From: Promineifilum sp019695075
Lineage (GTDB): Bacteria; Chloroflexota; Anaerolineae; Promineifilales; Promineifilaceae
Direction of reading: 5' to 3'
Length of the DNA stretch: 64,000 bases
Assembly: GCA_026129185.1 (NCBI GenBank)
Contig: JAHCIO010000001.1
Location: forward strand, 1 to 64,000
Part shown: positions 43,242 to 53,075 of the stretch, piece after piece
How positions within the stretch are numbered: position 1 is the stretch's first letter
Layout: each line of letters begins with the position of its first letter
The notes under the pieces: model-generated
What the model was told of the DNA's origin: nothing
Seen by the model: only the letters and a program-made list of their open reading frames with translations
Databases searched by the model: none
Made by a program: the position numbers and the translations under genes

Positions 43242-46072
43242 GGCGGGCGGCCGCGTGGCTGAGCGACGACCGCCGGCGCGGCCCGTTGGCCGTGGCGGCG
43301 GTGCTGTTGGCGCTGGTGGCGCTCTTCTTCCAGCGGATGGTCTTCAGCAACCTCATCCTCGCCCGAGGCGACACGTTCCTCTACTTCTACCCCTACTGGC
43401 ATGCCGCCGCGGCGGCGCTGCGGGCCGGGCGCGTGCCGCTGTGGAACCCCGACATCTTCATGGGCGCGCCCTTCCTGGCCAACAGCCAGGCCGGCTTCTT
43501 CTACCCGCTCAACTGGCCGGTGTGGCTGCTACTGCCCACGCCCTACGCCGTCAGCGCCGCCATCGTCGTCCACGTGGCCCTGGCCGGCACCGGCGCGTAC
43601 CTGGCCGGGCGGCGGACACTGGCGCTGGCGCGGCCGGCGGCCTTCTTCGGCGCGGCGCTGTTCGCCCTGGGCGGCTATCTGACCGCGCAGGTGGAGCACG
43701 TCAACCAGTTGCAGGCGCTGGCCTGGCTGCCGTGGCTGTTCGCCGCCCTGGGGCCGTGGGCGGACGGGGCGGCGACGCGCCGTTCGGCCCTGCGGACGAC
43801 GCTGGTGCTGGGCGTCCTTTTTGCCCTGCAACTGCTGGCCGGGCACACGCAATCGGTCTTCATCAGTGGCGTGGCCGTAGCCATCTGGCTGGCGGCGCGG
43901 CTGTTGCCGGAGTGGCTGCGCCGGGGGCGCGGTGGCTGGCGGCGCGCGGTCTGGCCGGCGGCCGTGCTGGCCGGCGGCGTGGCTCTGGCTGCCGTCCTGG
44001 CCGCGGCGCAGTTGTTGCCGACGCTGGAACTGACCGGCCTCTCCAGCCGGCAGGGCGGCTTGCCGCTCAACGAGGTGCTGTCCTTCTCCTGGCATCCGCT
44101 GCACCTGACGCGGGCGCTGCTGCCTGGCTACGGCGACGCGCTGTTCAGCGAGTATGTCGCCTTCCTGCCACTGACGGGGCTGACGCTGGCGCTCGTTGGG
44201 GCATGGCGCTGGCGGCATGAGCCGGCCGTGCGGCCGTGGGTGATCCTCGTCGGCGTGGCCCTGGCGCTGGCCCTGGGACGCTTCACGCCGCTCTATTACC
44301 TGCTCGGCCGCCTGCCCGGCTTCGAGTTGTTCCGCGTGCCGGCGCGCTGGCTGGCCGTGGCCGCGCTGGGGGCGGCGCTGCTGGCGGGTGTCGGTTGGCA
44401 GCGCGTCGCCCAGGTGGCCGCGCTGGAGCGCGCCTCGGCCGAGGCGGCGGCGGCCCGGCGCGCGCTGCGTTCGCCGCTCCTGGCCGCGGCGTTCCTGCTG
44501 GCGGCGCTGGTCGTCTGGGGCTATGCCGCCGGCCTGCTGGCCAACGTTGTGCCCACGGGCGCGGAAGCGCCCTTTGCCCCGCCGTCCTTCCGGGCGCTGC
44601 TCGGCTGGCTGATCGAGGCGGCGCTGTTGGGGCTATTGCTATGGGCCATGCTGACCGGCCCGGCCGGGCGTGTCGCCTATGCCCGCTACGACCTGATGGT
44701 GCTGGCCCTGGCGGCGCTGTGGCTCGGCTCGCGCAGTCTGCCCTACAACCAGCTGACCACGCCGGCGGCGGCGCTGGACATCCGGCCGCCCGTGGCCCGG
44801 CTGCTGGCCGTGGCCGAATGCGTCGTCCCTGGCCCTTGCGCCCGGCCGCCCGACCGCTTTCTGAGCCTGTCGGACATCACCTTCAACCCCGGCGACGCCG
44901 CCGAAATTCTGAGCATCTACGACGACCAGCTGCCCGACGCGGCCATCTACGACTACCTCGTCGCCGTCAAGCATGGCGAAGTCCTGTCGCCCAACCTGTC
45001 GATGCAGTACGGTCTGCCGGCCATCGACGGCTTCGACGGCGGCATCCTGCCCCTGGCCGCCTATGGCCAGCTGATGCGGCTCATCCTGCCGCCCGACAGC
45101 GCCACGACCGACGGCCGCCTGCGCGAGTATCTCTCGGCCGCGCCCGACGCCCGCTGGCTGAGCCTGTTCAACGGGCGCTATCTCATCACCGACAAGACCA
45201 GCGACGTGTGGCGCGAGGGCGTCTTCTTCGACCGGCAGCACCCGGTGCGTCTGGGCGACACGGCTGTCGTGTTGAGCGACCTGCCGCCGTTCGAGGCCGA
45301 CGCGCTATGGCTACTGGCCGCGGGCACACCGCCGCCGGTGATCGTCACCGCCGCCGACGGCCGGACGTGGCAGCCGCCGGCCGAACTGCTGAGCGCGCCC
45401 GACCTCTACCGCCTGCGCCTGCCGGCGGCGGCTGTCATCGCGTCGATTGCTCTGGCTCCCTGCGCGCCGGCGGCGGCCGACTGTGGGCTGGAGGCGCTGA
45501 CGCTGGTCGATAGCCGCGACGAGACGTTCCAGCCGCTGACGCCGCCGCCCTACCGGCTGATCCACTCCGGCGACGTGAAGATCTACGAGAACACGGCCGC
45601 GCTGCCGCGGGCGTTCGTCGTTGGCGACTGGCAGTGGCAGACGGACACGGCCGCGGCCGTGGCGGCGATGGCCGCGCCCGGCTTTGACCCGGCGCGGACG
45701 GTCGTCGTCGCCGGCGATGGCCCCGTGGCCGACCCGGCCGCCGGCGGCTCGGCCACGATTACCGCTTATGCGCCGGAGCGCGTCGTCGTCCGCGTCGAGG
45801 GCGCGGGCGGCCTGCTGGCGCTGACCGACGCGCTCTATCCCGGCTGGCAGGCGACGCTCGACGGCGCGCCGGCCCAACTCTACGCCGCCGACGGGCTGTT
45901 CCGCGGTGTGTTCGTGCCCGCCGGAGCGCACGAAGTCGTCTTCGCCTTCCGGCCGGGCAGCTTCCGGCTGGGGGCGAGCGTGTCGCTGGTGGGGCTGGTC
46001 GCGCTGGTTGCCGGCGCGGCGCTGGTCTGGCGCGGCCGGCGGCCAAACGCGCCGCGCCATTCAGGAGAGTGA
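43238..46072 (+). CDS. YfhO-family membrane protein
   Basis: A 944-residue protein from a GTG that overlaps the preceding TGA (43238-43241). Residues 1-500 contain about 11 membrane helices and the DTFLYFYPYWHAAAAALRAG and GAPFLANSQAGFFYPLNW segments, which are YfhO landmarks. The C-terminal half is extracytoplasmic. YfhO proteins are implicated in lipoteichoic acid glycosylation. Partners here are the GT2 and GT39 genes. The start is fixed by coupling. Confidence 0.85.
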   Translation: MRRAAAWLSDDRRRGPLAVAAVLLALVALFFQRMVFSNLILARGDTFLYFYPYWHAAAAALRAGRVPLWNPDIFMGAPFLANSQAGFFYPLNWPVWLLLPTPYAVSAAIVVHVALAGTGAYLAGRRTLALARPAAFFGAALFALGGYLTAQVEHVNQLQALAWLPWLFAALGPWADGAATRRSALRTTLVLGVLFALQLLAGHTQSVFISGVAVAIWLAARLLPEWLRRGRGGWRRAVWPAAVLAGGVALAAVLAAAQLLPTLELTGLSSRQGGLPLNEVLSFSWHPLHLTRALLPGYGDALFSEYVAFLPLTGLTLALVGAWRWRHEPAVRPWVILVGVALALALGRFTPLYYLLGRLPGFELFRVPARWLAVAALGAALLAGVGWQRVAQVAALERASAEAAAARRALRSPLLAAAFLLAALVVWGYAAGLLANVVPTGAEAPFAPPSFRALLGWLIEAALLGLLLWAMLTGPAGRVAYARYDLMVLALAALWLGSRSLPYNQLTTPAAALDIRPPVARLLAVAECVVPGPCARPPDRFLSLSDITFNPGDAAEILSIYDDQLPDAAIYDYLVAVKHGEVLSPNLSMQYGLPAIDGFDGGILPLAAYGQLMRLILPPDSATTDGRLREYLSAAPDARWLSLFNGRYLITDKTSDVWREGVFFDRQHPVRLGDTAVVLSDLPPFEADALWLLAAGTPPPVIVTAADGRTWQPPAELLSAPDLYRLRLPAAAVIASIALAPCAPAAADCGLEALTLVDSRDETFQPLTPPPYRLIHSGDVKIYENTAALPRAFVVGDWQWQTDTAAAVAAMAAPGFDPARTVVVAGDGPVADPAAGGSATITAYAPERVVVRVEGAGGLLALTDALYPGWQATLDGAPAQLYAADGLFRGVFVPAGAHEVVFAFRPGSFRLGASVSLVGLVALVAGAALVWRGRRPNAPRHSGE

Positions 46073-46075
46073 CCT

Positions 46076-47008
46076 ATGTCGATGACCCAGAGCCAATCCC
46101 GACCGCTGTCGTCGGTCAACCGGCGCGAGACCATCCGCAACTACATCTTCCTGACGGTCGGCGCGCTGATCATGATGGTCAACTTCAACGTCTTCATGGC
46201 CCCCAGCAACATCGCGCCGGGCGGTGTGGGCGGCCTGTCGCTCATCCTCAACCACTACACCGGCATCCCCCGCGGCACGGGGATGCTGCTGCTCAGCATC
46301 CCGCTCATCGCTCTGGGCTTCTGGAAGCTCGGCCGCTTTCGCTTTTTGGTGCGAACGCTCTACGTGACTGTGTTCTACACCATCGGCGTTGACATCACCG
46401 CGCGCCTGCTGCCGGCCGGCGGCCTGGTCGATGACCTGTTGCTGACGGCCGTCTTTGGCGGTGTGCTGGGCGGCGTCGGCTATGGGCTGGTGCTGCGCGG
46501 CCGGGGCATGGTCAGCGGCACGGGCATCATCAGCCGCGTGCTGCAACTGCGCACCGGCATCCCCGTCAGCCAGCTCTACATGGTCATCGATGGCGTGGTC
46601 ATCGTCGCCCTGGGCCTGACGTTCGGCTGGGAGCGGGCGCTATATGGCATGATCATGCTCTTTATCATGGGCCTGGCGTCGGACTACGTGCTGGAGGGGC
46701 CAAGCGTGGTGCGCGTCGTCTTCATCGTCACGGATTTGCCGGAGGCGGTGGCCGAGGTGTTGCTGGAGCGCTTGCGCGTCGGCGTGACGCGCTGGACGGG
46801 CGAGGGCATGTACACGGCCGAGGAGCGTGCTATCCTGTTCTGCACCGTCACCCGGCCGGACGTGGAGCTTCTGCACTCGGTCGTGACCGAGATCGACCCG
46901 GCCGCCTTCGTCGTCATCGGCCAGGGCCACCAGGCCACCGGTGGCATCGTGCGGCGGCCCGACCTGGCCAGGAAAGCCGCCGCCGAGGCGACGGCCGACG
47001 TAGCTTAG
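46076..47008 (+). CDS. YitT family membrane protein
   Basis: A 310-residue protein with the DUF161 membrane domain (five or six helices, NFNVFMAPSNIAPGGVGGLS) and the C-terminal DUF2179 soluble domain (ILFCTVTRPDVELLHSVV). YitT proteins are of unknown transport function. The ATG is 3 bp after the YfhO stop, so it belongs to the same operon. Confidence 0.9.
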   Translation: MSMTQSQSRPLSSVNRRETIRNYIFLTVGALIMMVNFNVFMAPSNIAPGGVGGLSLILNHYTGIPRGTGMLLLSIPLIALGFWKLGRFRFLVRTLYVTVFYTIGVDITARLLPAGGLVDDLLLTAVFGGVLGGVGYGLVLRGRGMVSGTGIISRVLQLRTGIPVSQLYMVIDGVVIVALGLTFGWERALYGMIMLFIMGLASDYVLEGPSVVRVVFIVTDLPEAVAEVLLERLRVGVTRWTGEGMYTAEERAILFCTVTRPDVELLHSVVTEIDPAAFVVIGQGHQATGGIVRRPDLARKAAAEATADVA

Positions 47009-47093
47009 CCGTTGCTCAGGCATCGTGCAGCGCCGGGCGATTTCGGTTATTCTTCCCCGTCGTCAGGAAAACGATTTTGCCGATTTAGGAAGC

Positions 47094-48503
47094 ATGGGGT
47101 GGCCAGTGTCACGAGCGATCATACGAACCTTCCTCCTCCTGGCGCTGGGGCTGCTGAGCCTGGCGGGCTGTAGCCTGCTGGAACCGCAGCCGCAGCTCGT
47201 CATTCCCACGCCGCCGGCGGCGACGCCGGCCCTGTTTATCCCCGACGCGTCGGGCCAGATCGTCACCGACCCGGTCAGCGACGTGGTGCCGACCATCGAC
47301 CCGCTCATCGAGGCCCTGATTCAGGAGACTTCGCAGCAGCAGCTTATCGCCTACGTCCGGCAAATGGAGAGCTTCGGCACGCGCAACGCCTTCAGCGATA
47401 CCCAGTCAGAGACGTTCGGCATCGGCGCGGCGCGGCGCTGGATCTTCAACGAGTTTCTGCGCGTCGGCAACGGGCGGCTACAGGTCGAGTTCCAGGACTT
47501 CCCCATGTCCTACAGCGGCTACTCGGCCGACCAGAGCAACGTCGTGGCCACACTGCCGGGCGCGGGCGGCGGCAATGGCGTCATCGTCATCATGGCCCAC
47601 TACGACGACCGGCCGGCCGACGCCACCGACGGCGCCAGCCGGGCCACGGGGGCCAACGACAACGGTTCCGGCGTGGCCCTGCTGCTGGAGACGGCGCGCA
47701 TCATGAGTTCGCGCCAGTGGAACCAGACCATTGTCTTCCTGGCGACCTCGGCCGAGGAGCAGGGTTCCTTTGGCGCGCGCTACTTCGCCGAGAACGCCTT
47801 CCTGGACAGCGAGAACGTCATTGCCGCGCTCAACTACGACGCCGTGGGCGGCCGAGCAGGTATTCCCCAGCACGTGCGCCTGTTCGCCGTCGAATACGCC
47901 ATCTCGCGCCACGGGGCACTGGGCCGCTACTACGAGTATATCGCCGGCCTCTATCTGCCGACCTTCCCGGTGCTCATCCAGGACGCCCTCGACCGCGAAG
48001 GGCGCTGGGGCGACCATCGCGAGTTCGTGGCCGTCGGCTTCCCGGCCATCCGCGTCATCGAGTCGGTCGAAGACCCGGAGTTGCTCAATTCCAACCGCGA
48101 CACGTGGGACCTGATCGACTACAACTACTTGCAGCGGGTCGCCCAGATCAACCTGGCCGTGGCCGCCAACCTGGCCGGCGGGCCGCAGCAGCCGCAGCCG
48201 CCCCTGGTGGCGGGCATGGCCGAGCCGGGCGCGTTCCTGCTGACCTGGCCGGTGGATCCCGTCGCCGCCGGCTATGCCATCTCCTTCCGACCGGTGGACT
48301 CGATCTACTACCCGACGTTCAAGTTTGTCAAGTCCGAGAACGCCGGCAACGTCGCCCTGACCGGCCTCGACCCGAACGTGACCTACGCCGTCAGCATTGC
48401 CGCGCTGAACGACCGCGGGCTGCTGAGCGGCTTCTCCATCGAGCAGTTCGTCGGCCCGGACGCAGCCAGCTATAACAGCGGCGCGCTCTCCTCTGTGCCG
48501 TAG
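47094..48503 (+). CDS. M28 family peptidase lipoprotein
   Basis: A 469-residue protein. The N-terminus has a lipoprotein signal with lipobox LSLAGC. The metallopeptidase core holds the zinc-site set: MAHYDD, GANDNGSG, SAEEQGSFG and WGDHREF. A fibronectin type III-like domain (FRPVDSIYYPTF...ALNDRG) closes it. It is probably an exported aminopeptidase. ATG 47094 is chosen since AGGA precedes it and it starts the signal; a start at 47025 would bury the signal. Confidence 0.9.
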   Translation: MGWPVSRAIIRTFLLLALGLLSLAGCSLLEPQPQLVIPTPPAATPALFIPDASGQIVTDPVSDVVPTIDPLIEALIQETSQQQLIAYVRQMESFGTRNAFSDTQSETFGIGAARRWIFNEFLRVGNGRLQVEFQDFPMSYSGYSADQSNVVATLPGAGGGNGVIVIMAHYDDRPADATDGASRATGANDNGSGVALLLETARIMSSRQWNQTIVFLATSAEEQGSFGARYFAENAFLDSENVIAALNYDAVGGRAGIPQHVRLFAVEYAISRHGALGRYYEYIAGLYLPTFPVLIQDALDREGRWGDHREFVAVGFPAIRVIESVEDPELLNSNRDTWDLIDYNYLQRVAQINLAVAANLAGGPQQPQPPLVAGMAEPGAFLLTWPVDPVAAGYAISFRPVDSIYYPTFKFVKSENAGNVALTGLDPNVTYAVSIAALNDRGLLSGFSIEQFVGPDAASYNSGALSSVP

Positions 48504-48510
48504 AGCGCGC

Positions 48511-50169
48511 TCAGTCCGTGGCCGCGTTCAGGATCGTGGTCAGGTAGTACACTCGCGAGAGGATCGGCCCCGACTCGGCGAAGTCAGCCAGGCGCGGCTG
48601 GCCGTATTGCTGGACGATGGCCGGGATGAGTTCCAGTTGCCGCACGCCGTTGCGGTCGAGCCAGACGTTGAGGATGGCCGTCTCCGGCGGCCCCTCGATG
48701 TTGAAGACGAAATTCCCCAATCCATAGGCGATCACCCCGTCGCCATAGCGATGGATGCCCTGCAGGATGTGGGCGTGGTGGCCGACGACCAGGTCGGCCC
48801 CGGCGTCCACGGCGGCGTGGGCCGCGGCCACTTGCTCCTCGCTCGGCTCCTCGATGTATTCGTAGCCGCTGTGGAGGATGACGACGACGAGATCGACCTC
48901 CGGGCGCACGGCGCTGACGTCGGCGCGGATGCGTTCGGGGTCGGCCCAGGCCAGACCGGGCGTGTCGGCCGTGGCCGTCCACGTCTGCGTGTCGAAGTGG
49001 GTGATGGCCTCGACGGGCACGTGGACGTAGCCCAGAAAGGCCACCTTCAGCCCGCCAATGTCGGCGATGTGGGGCGCGTGGGCGGCGTCGTCGTCGGCCC
49101 CGCCGCCGACCGTGGCCACGCCGGCGCCGTGCAACAGGTCAATGCCCTGTAGCAGCGTTTCCCAGCCGTAGTCGCCGGCGTGGTTGTTGGCCAGCGAGAC
49201 GAGATCGACGCCGCCGAGGGCCAGCGACTGGGCCGCTTCCGGCGGCGAGCGGAAGGTGTAGCGTTTGGCCACCGGTTCGCCCACGTCGCCGAGCGACGTT
49301 TCCAGGTTGGCGATGGTGTAGTCGGCGGCCTCGAAGATGTGCTTGACGCGGGCGAAGGGGTAGACGTAGTCGCCGGTGCTCAGGATGATCTCGCGCTGGG
49401 TGCGGTCGATGTTGACGTCGCCGACGGCGGCCAGGCGGATGGTCGGCAGCGGGGCCAGCGCTTCGGCCAGACGCGGGGCCAGGGCCGCGGCGGCCGCTTC
49501 CTGCCCCGGCGCGGCTACCAGCGACCACGCCTCGCGGTAGGGGTAGCCGGCGTCGGTCGGGTGCAGACCATCGACGCGCAGGGCCTTGTTGTCGGGCGTC
49601 ATGGCGCTCCAGGGGATGACGCGCACCAGGTTGTGGCCGTTGGCCAGGATGGCCTCGGCCTCGGCGGCGTTCAGCAGCTCCCAGTTCGTCGTGAAGGGCA
49701 CGGCGAAGGCCAACGGTTCCTCGCGCACGACGATGCCGTCGCCGCCGCGCTGCAGGGCCAGTTGAGCCTCGCCGGCGGCCAGGGCCGCGGCCGGGTCATC
49801 GACCGTCAGCGGCGTCAGGGCGTAGCCGGCGCTGGTGTCGGCGGCCACGGGCGCAACCAACTCCGCCCACTCCGGCGGCACAGCCAGCGTCAGCGGTTGG
49901 GGCGTGGACGGCAGGGTCGCCGTGGGCGGCAAGGTCGCCGTGGGCGGCGCGGTGGTCCCGTAGGGGCGGGTCTCAGACCCGCCCCTACCTTCGGCCGTCG
50001 CCGTGGGTTCGGGCGTGGCCGTCGGTTCAGTTGTGGCTGTGGGCGGCAGGTCGGTCGGCCGCGGCGTCGCCGCCACAACCGTCGGGGCAACGGCCGCCGG
50101 CGCGCCGCAGGCAGCCACAAGCAGCAATACAGCGGTCAGGGCCGCGAGGACAATAGCTCTTGTTTTCAA
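48511..50169 (-). CDS. CapA-like (PGA_cap) lipoprotein with periplasmic-binding-like domain
   Basis: A 552-residue protein from a TTG start that overlaps the preceding TGA (TTGA). Lipoprotein signal LLLVAACG, then a Thr/Pro-rich linker holding an in-frame palindrome (GSETRPYG), then a solute-binding-like region (PPEWAELVAPVAADTSAGYA), then the CapA metallophosphatase-like domain (about 243-500: VGDVNID, SLANNHAGDYG, VVGHHAHILQG). Such proteins occur in polyglutamate capsule systems; the substrate here is unknown. Confidence 0.88.
   Translation of the reverse strand: MKTRAIVLAALTAVLLLVAACGAPAAVAPTVVAATPRPTDLPPTATTEPTATPEPTATAEGRGGSETRPYGTTAPPTATLPPTATLPSTPQPLTLAVPPEWAELVAPVAADTSAGYALTPLTVDDPAAALAAGEAQLALQRGGDGIVVREEPLAFAVPFTTNWELLNAAEAEAILANGHNLVRVIPWSAMTPDNKALRVDGLHPTDAGYPYREAWSLVAAPGQEAAAAALAPRLAEALAPLPTIRLAAVGDVNIDRTQREIILSTGDYVYPFARVKHIFEAADYTIANLETSLGDVGEPVAKRYTFRSPPEAAQSLALGGVDLVSLANNHAGDYGWETLLQGIDLLHGAGVATVGGGADDDAAHAPHIADIGGLKVAFLGYVHVPVEAITHFDTQTWTATADTPGLAWADPERIRADVSAVRPEVDLVVVILHSGYEYIEEPSEEQVAAAHAAVDAGADLVVGHHAHILQGIHRYGDGVIAYGLGNFVFNIEGPPETAILNVWLDRNGVRQLELIPAIVQQYGQPRLADFAESGPILSRVYYLTTILNAATD
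49960..49988. repeat. In-frame 29-bp REP-like palindrome in the CapA gene
   Basis: Arms of 14 bp, GTAGGGGCGGGTCT and AGACCCGCCCCTAC, with a 1-nt loop; it starts GTAG and ends CTAC. On the coding strand it is read as part of the Thr/Pro linker (residues about 61-70). Confidence 0.85.
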
Positions 50170-51077
50170 GGGGTATCCGGGATACAGGGCGGCGGCTCGG
50201 TGGCCAGCTGGTGCTCGGTCAGCGAGGTCTCGTCGTTGTAGAGCTGGGTAGCCATCTCGACGCCGACGTAGCGATAGTGCCACGGCTCATAGAAGAAGCC
50301 GGTGACTTCGGTGGCTTCGAACGGGTAGCTGAGCGTGAAGCCGTAGCGGTGGGCGTTGTCGGCCAGCCACAGGCCCTCGCTGGTCTTGTAGAAGTAGGTG
50401 TGGAACTCGATATCTTCCTGGCCGACGATCTCCGGCAGTTCGGGCGAGCCGAAGTCCACGACCGTGCCCAGTTGATGCTCACTGAAACCGGGCGGAGCGC
50501 TGAGGATGTTGACGCGCTCCGGCTCCTGCTCGACCCACTTCTGCCGGGCGATGGCCTGAGCGGAGTAACTGCGGTAGCCGGAGATGATGAACGGATGCAG
50601 ACCGGCGGCCTGCATGTCGGCGATCATGGCCGCCAGCGGGCCGATAACCAAGTGGCGGAGTTCGGTCGGGTAGCCCAAGGTCACGTCGCCGGAGAAGTAG
50701 GCGTCCAGCGGCACGAGACCGCGGGGCACGTAGTCGCGGCTGAGGCCATAGGTGAGCGTCACCACGGTCAGCAGGCCATCATCGGCGAAGCGTTGGCTGC
50801 ATGGAATATCGCGGTTCGGCGTGGGCGAGGGCGCGGGCGTGCTGGCGGCGGTCGGTTGGGGCGCGCTTGTCGCTGTGGGCGAGGGGGCGACGGTGGGCGC
50901 GGCCGTCGGCGCGCTGGTGGGCGAGGCGGTGACGACGACGGGCGGCCGGGCGGTGGCCGGGGCGGCCAGCGTGGGCAGGACGGCGACGGAGGCGACGGCC
51001 GCCGGCCGGCAAGCGACCAATCCGGCGGCGAGCAGGCAGAGCAGAACGACGGGGAGAAGACGGACGATGCTTCGCAT
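50166..51077 (-). CDS. D-alanyl-D-alanine carboxypeptidase (VanY/DacB-like) lipoprotein
   Basis: A 303-residue exported protein. The lipoprotein signal is LLCLLAAGLVAC, followed by a Pro/Thr-rich linker. The zinc peptidase motifs are SEHQLGTVVD and FYEPWHYRYVG, typical of VanY D,D-carboxypeptidases that trim peptidoglycan stem peptides. ATG at 51077 begins the signal. It is coupled to the CapA-like gene downstream through TTGA and follows the membrane gene upstream by 4 bp. Confidence 0.9.
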   Translation of the reverse strand: MRSIVRLLPVVLLCLLAAGLVACRPAAVASVAVLPTLAAPATARPPVVVTASPTSAPTAAPTVAPSPTATSAPQPTAASTPAPSPTPNRDIPCSQRFADDGLLTVVTLTYGLSRDYVPRGLVPLDAYFSGDVTLGYPTELRHLVIGPLAAMIADMQAAGLHPFIISGYRSYSAQAIARQKWVEQEPERVNILSAPPGFSEHQLGTVVDFGSPELPEIVGQEDIEFHTYFYKTSEGLWLADNAHRYGFTLSYPFEATEVTGFFYEPWHYRYVGVEMATQLYNDETSLTEHQLATEPPPCIPDTP

Positions 51078-51081
51078 AGAG

Positions 51082-51933
51082 CTACGAAGGGAGGACGGCC
51101 CGCCGCGAATCGACATCGCGCCAGTATAGCACCACCGTGCCGGCCAGCGCCGTCCACAGGGCCGCAAACAGCGTTGCCCCGTCGCCGCCGTACCAGGAGG
51201 CGAAGGACAATCCCACTGTCAGGGCGACGATCTGCCCCGCCTGAACGCGCGACCCGTCCAGCGGCCGGCCGGTGGCGTCGCCGGGAGCCAGGATGACGTA
51301 GCAGGTCAGGATGACGCCGATGACAGCGATAGTCAGGGCCAGCAGGGCGACGACGAGCCAGGTTTCCGGCGCGGCCGATGGGTAGCGAGCGCTGTTCAAC
51401 GCCCAGTACACACCCGCGGCCAGAGCGGCCGGCGCGCCCAGCCAGGCGTGGACGCGCCGGCCGCCGGGCAGCAGCACATCGAGCACCAGGACGACGCCGG
51501 TGAGGATGCCGAAGAGGGGCATGCGCGCCCAACTGAGCCAGCCGGCCAGGAGAATCAGGCCGAGGGCGTCGGTGAGTTTTGGCGGCAGGCCGGTCGAACG
51601 GTTGACGAAGCGTAGGACGAGAATGAGCCACAGCAGCGGCAACACGCTGCCCACGCGGGCGACCCACCACGCCAGCGGCGCGGCCAGCGCCGCGCCGACG
51701 ACGGCGCTGCCGGGATGATCGGGGTCAAGCTCCTTGGCCAGAGCCGCGGCGGCGAAAGTGGTCACGCCGCCGGCGAAGGCGCGCAGCAGCAGGTCAGGCA
51801 GGGGCAGACTGGCGACAATGCCGGCCGCCAGGGCCACGGCCGCGCCGAGGGCCGACAGCAACACGATGACCCGGTTGTAGCCGAGCCTCAGGTCATAGGT
51901 TCGTAGCAGCGACGACCAGCGATAGAGCAGCAT
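51082..51933 (-). CDS. Uncharacterised multi-pass membrane protein
   Basis: A 283-residue protein with about eight hydrophobic segments, for example VIVLLSALGAAVALAAGIVA and GLILLAGWLSWARMPLFGIL, and a short cytoplasmic tail. No family is recognised with confidence. It is 3 bp downstream of the zinc-ribbon gene and 4 bp upstream of the VanY-like gene, so it is probably part of an envelope operon. Confidence 0.7.
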   Translation of the reverse strand: MLLYRWSSLLRTYDLRLGYNRVIVLLSALGAAVALAAGIVASLPLPDLLLRAFAGGVTTFAAAALAKELDPDHPGSAVVGAALAAPLAWWVARVGSVLPLLWLILVLRFVNRSTGLPPKLTDALGLILLAGWLSWARMPLFGILTGVVLVLDVLLPGGRRVHAWLGAPAALAAGVYWALNSARYPSAAPETWLVVALLALTIAVIGVILTCYVILAPGDATGRPLDGSRVQAGQIVALTVGLSFASWYGGDGATLFAALWTALAGTVVLYWRDVDSRRAVLPS

Positions 51934-51936
51934 CGG

Positions 51937-53037
51937 TCAGGGCGCGGGCTGGATGCCGGTGATGTTGCCGAAGCCGTTGATCTCCAATTGCCACTCGCTG
52001 CCGCGCTGGAACTGGGCGTACTCGTTGGCGTCGGCCGTCTGGTAGGTAACCTGCTCGCCGTCCACGTCGAAGGTGATCTCGTAGGTTTCTTCCCGATCGC
52101 CAAGCTGCTGGTCGCTGTCCAGCCGCGTCTGGGGCCAGAAGGGGTTCAGGTCGGAGCCGCTTTCGCGCAGGATGCCGACGGGTTGCAACTCGACGACGGT
52201 GTAGTCACAGTAGTCGTCGTAGACAATGTACTCGCAGTCCTGCACCATCTCGCCGAAGCCCGTGCCCTGGTCGACGACGTAGGGTGTGCCGCAGACTTGC
52301 TCGGAGTTGCCGGTCGGGACAGTGGATCGGCCGCGTTCGCGCTCGGTGCAACTGCCCACATCCGCGCCGGCCGGAATCTGGTCGGCCCAGTCGCTGTGGC
52401 TGGCCGGGGCGTAGCCGAGGACGACGATGCTGCGCTGCCACTCCGTGTCCGTGACACGGGCGACGGTGGTCTCCGTGCGCACGCCGCGCATGATGAAGAA
52501 GGCGATGGCTCCGCAGATGAGCAGCAGCGCCAGCCCGCCCAGGATCATCAGCATAGGGCTGACCTTGGCCGAGGTGGCCGCCGGCGTGCCCATGACCGGC
52601 GTAACGGCCGGCTTGGGACGCGCCTCCTTGGCCAGCGGCGAGCCGCAGTTGGTGCATTTGACGTTGGTGGCCTTGTTGGGCGTGCTACAGAACGGGCAGA
52701 TGATGTCGGGCGCGGGTTTGCTCTGGGCCGCGCCGAGTACCTGGCCGGCCTCGCGGCGGTCGGCCTCGGTCAGATCGCCGCCGCAGCGGGAGCACTTTGT
52801 GGCCCCAGCGGGGTTGCGCGTGCCGCAGAAGGGACAATGGATGTCCGGCCCCGCCTTGGCTATCTCCAGCCCCTCGGCGTCCTTGACGAGGTGGTCTTCG
52901 GCGGCCTGCTCGAACTTCACGTCCTTGGGCTGGGGCGCGCCACAGTTGGCGCAGACCTTCAACCGGCCCGGGTTGCGTGTATTACAGAATGGGCAAATCC
53001 ATTCAAGCTCGACGTAGCCCAGGGACTCCTTTGTCAT
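51937..53037 (-). CDS. Zinc-ribbon membrane protein
   Basis: A 366-residue protein. The first 150 residues hold three CPFC...CxxC zinc-ribbon pairs (CPFCNTRNPG...CANCG; CPFCGTRNPA...CSRCG; CPFCSTPNKA...CTNCG). A single membrane helix (MLMILGGLALLLICGAIAFF) follows, then an extracytoplasmic domain with five cysteines. Function unknown, although multi-ribbon proteins often act as cytoplasmic sensors or assembly factors. Confidence 0.75.
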   Translation of the reverse strand: MTKESLGYVELEWICPFCNTRNPGRLKVCANCGAPQPKDVKFEQAAEDHLVKDAEGLEIAKAGPDIHCPFCGTRNPAGATKCSRCGGDLTEADRREAGQVLGAAQSKPAPDIICPFCSTPNKATNVKCTNCGSPLAKEARPKPAVTPVMGTPAATSAKVSPMLMILGGLALLLICGAIAFFIMRGVRTETTVARVTDTEWQRSIVVLGYAPASHSDWADQIPAGADVGSCTERERGRSTVPTGNSEQVCGTPYVVDQGTGFGEMVQDCEYIVYDDYCDYTVVELQPVGILRESGSDLNPFWPQTRLDSDQQLGDREETYEITFDVDGEQVTYQTADANEYAQFQRGSEWQLEINGFGNITGIQPAP

Positions 53038-53075
53038 GTCGTCTTCCTATGACCTCCACGCGGGAGTTTACCACA

